From Chroococcidiopsidaceae cyanobacterium CP_BM_RX_35 (GTDB lineage: Bacteria > Cyanobacteriota > Cyanobacteriia > Cyanobacteriales > Chroococcidiopsidaceae), in NCBI GenBank assembly GCA_019242465.1, contig JAFAVL010000606.1, forward strand, positions 1 through 5,283: a DNA stretch of 5,283 bases, in the 5' to 3' direction. Below are positions 5,253 to 5,283 of the stretch, in pieces. The position numbers and the translations under genes are program-made. The stretch's first letter is position 1. Each line of letters opens with the position of its first letter. The notes under the pieces were generated by a model. That model was given only the letters and a program-made list of their open reading frames with translations, had not been told where the DNA came from and did no database searches.

Positions 5253-5283
5253 TTAAGACCGCGAGTTCAATGGTGTCTTAGCA

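Noticed and set aside
5247..5283. tRNA-like GAGTTCAA text and a TAAGAC/GTCTTA stem at the window end
   Set aside because: No acceptor, D or anticodon arms can be folded around it. The stem is six pairs with a 15-base loop and no U-run, so neither a tRNA nor a terminator is supported.
1..5283. CRISPR array, insertion sequence, HIP1 (GCGATCGC) or heptanucleotide repeats
   Set aside because: I looked for regularly spaced repeats, transposase motifs and these cyanobacterial repeats. None is present, and the only long repeats are the paralogous glycosyltransferase genes.

Overview
The window looks like chromosomal accessory DNA from a cyanobacterium. Three macrolide-type (MGT/GT1, CrtX-like) glycosyltransferase genes and one membrane fatty-acid-desaturase-family gene lie on the minus strand, and their protein style (openings such as MAHIGII and MTHFGVI followed by GRxLxxRGHxVT, and the desaturase's GTKQDPEYLPL and YHALHHCFPSLPYHN motifs) matches proteins I associate with cyanobacteria. 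This assignment rests on recognition by eye. No rRNA, tRNA or HIP1 octamer (GCGATCGC) is present to confirm it.

Layout, in minus-strand transcription order (high to low coordinates). Positions 5089-5283 are non-coding upstream DNA with a 7-bp dyad over a weak promoter candidate. Positions 5088-3829 hold a complete glycosyltransferase (here GT-C, 419 aa). Positions 3828-3523 are an AT-rich spacer containing a 37-codon reading frame with a strong purine-rich Shine-Dalgarno. Positions 3522-2227 hold a second complete glycosyltransferase (GT-B, 431 aa), a tandem paralogue of GT-C. Positions 2226-1687 contain no intact minus-strand gene, but on the plus strand carry what looks like the C-terminal remnant of a multi-pass membrane protein (about 1789-2184). 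Positions 1686-613 hold a three-histidine-box membrane desaturase or hydroxylase. It is followed after 21 bp, with a clear ribosome binding site, by a third glycosyltransferase (GT-A, from 591), of which only the N-terminal 197 residues are in the window.

The desaturase and GT-A are probably co-transcribed. Together the genes suggest a pathway in which a hydrophobic aglycone (fatty acyl chain, polyketide-like lipid or carotenoid) is desaturated or hydroxylated at the membrane and then glycosylated by one or more GT1 enzymes. The aglycone and sugar cannot be read from the sequence.

The most unusual feature is the GT-B/GT-C pair. Long stretches are 97-100% identical at DNA level, but they are interrupted by short, sharply diverged segments that fall on active-site loops. 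One of these is the loop carrying the normally conserved donor-sugar Asp-Gln pair, which reads Asp-Ala in one copy and Asp-Trp in the other. This is the signature of gene conversion combined with diversification of donor recognition.
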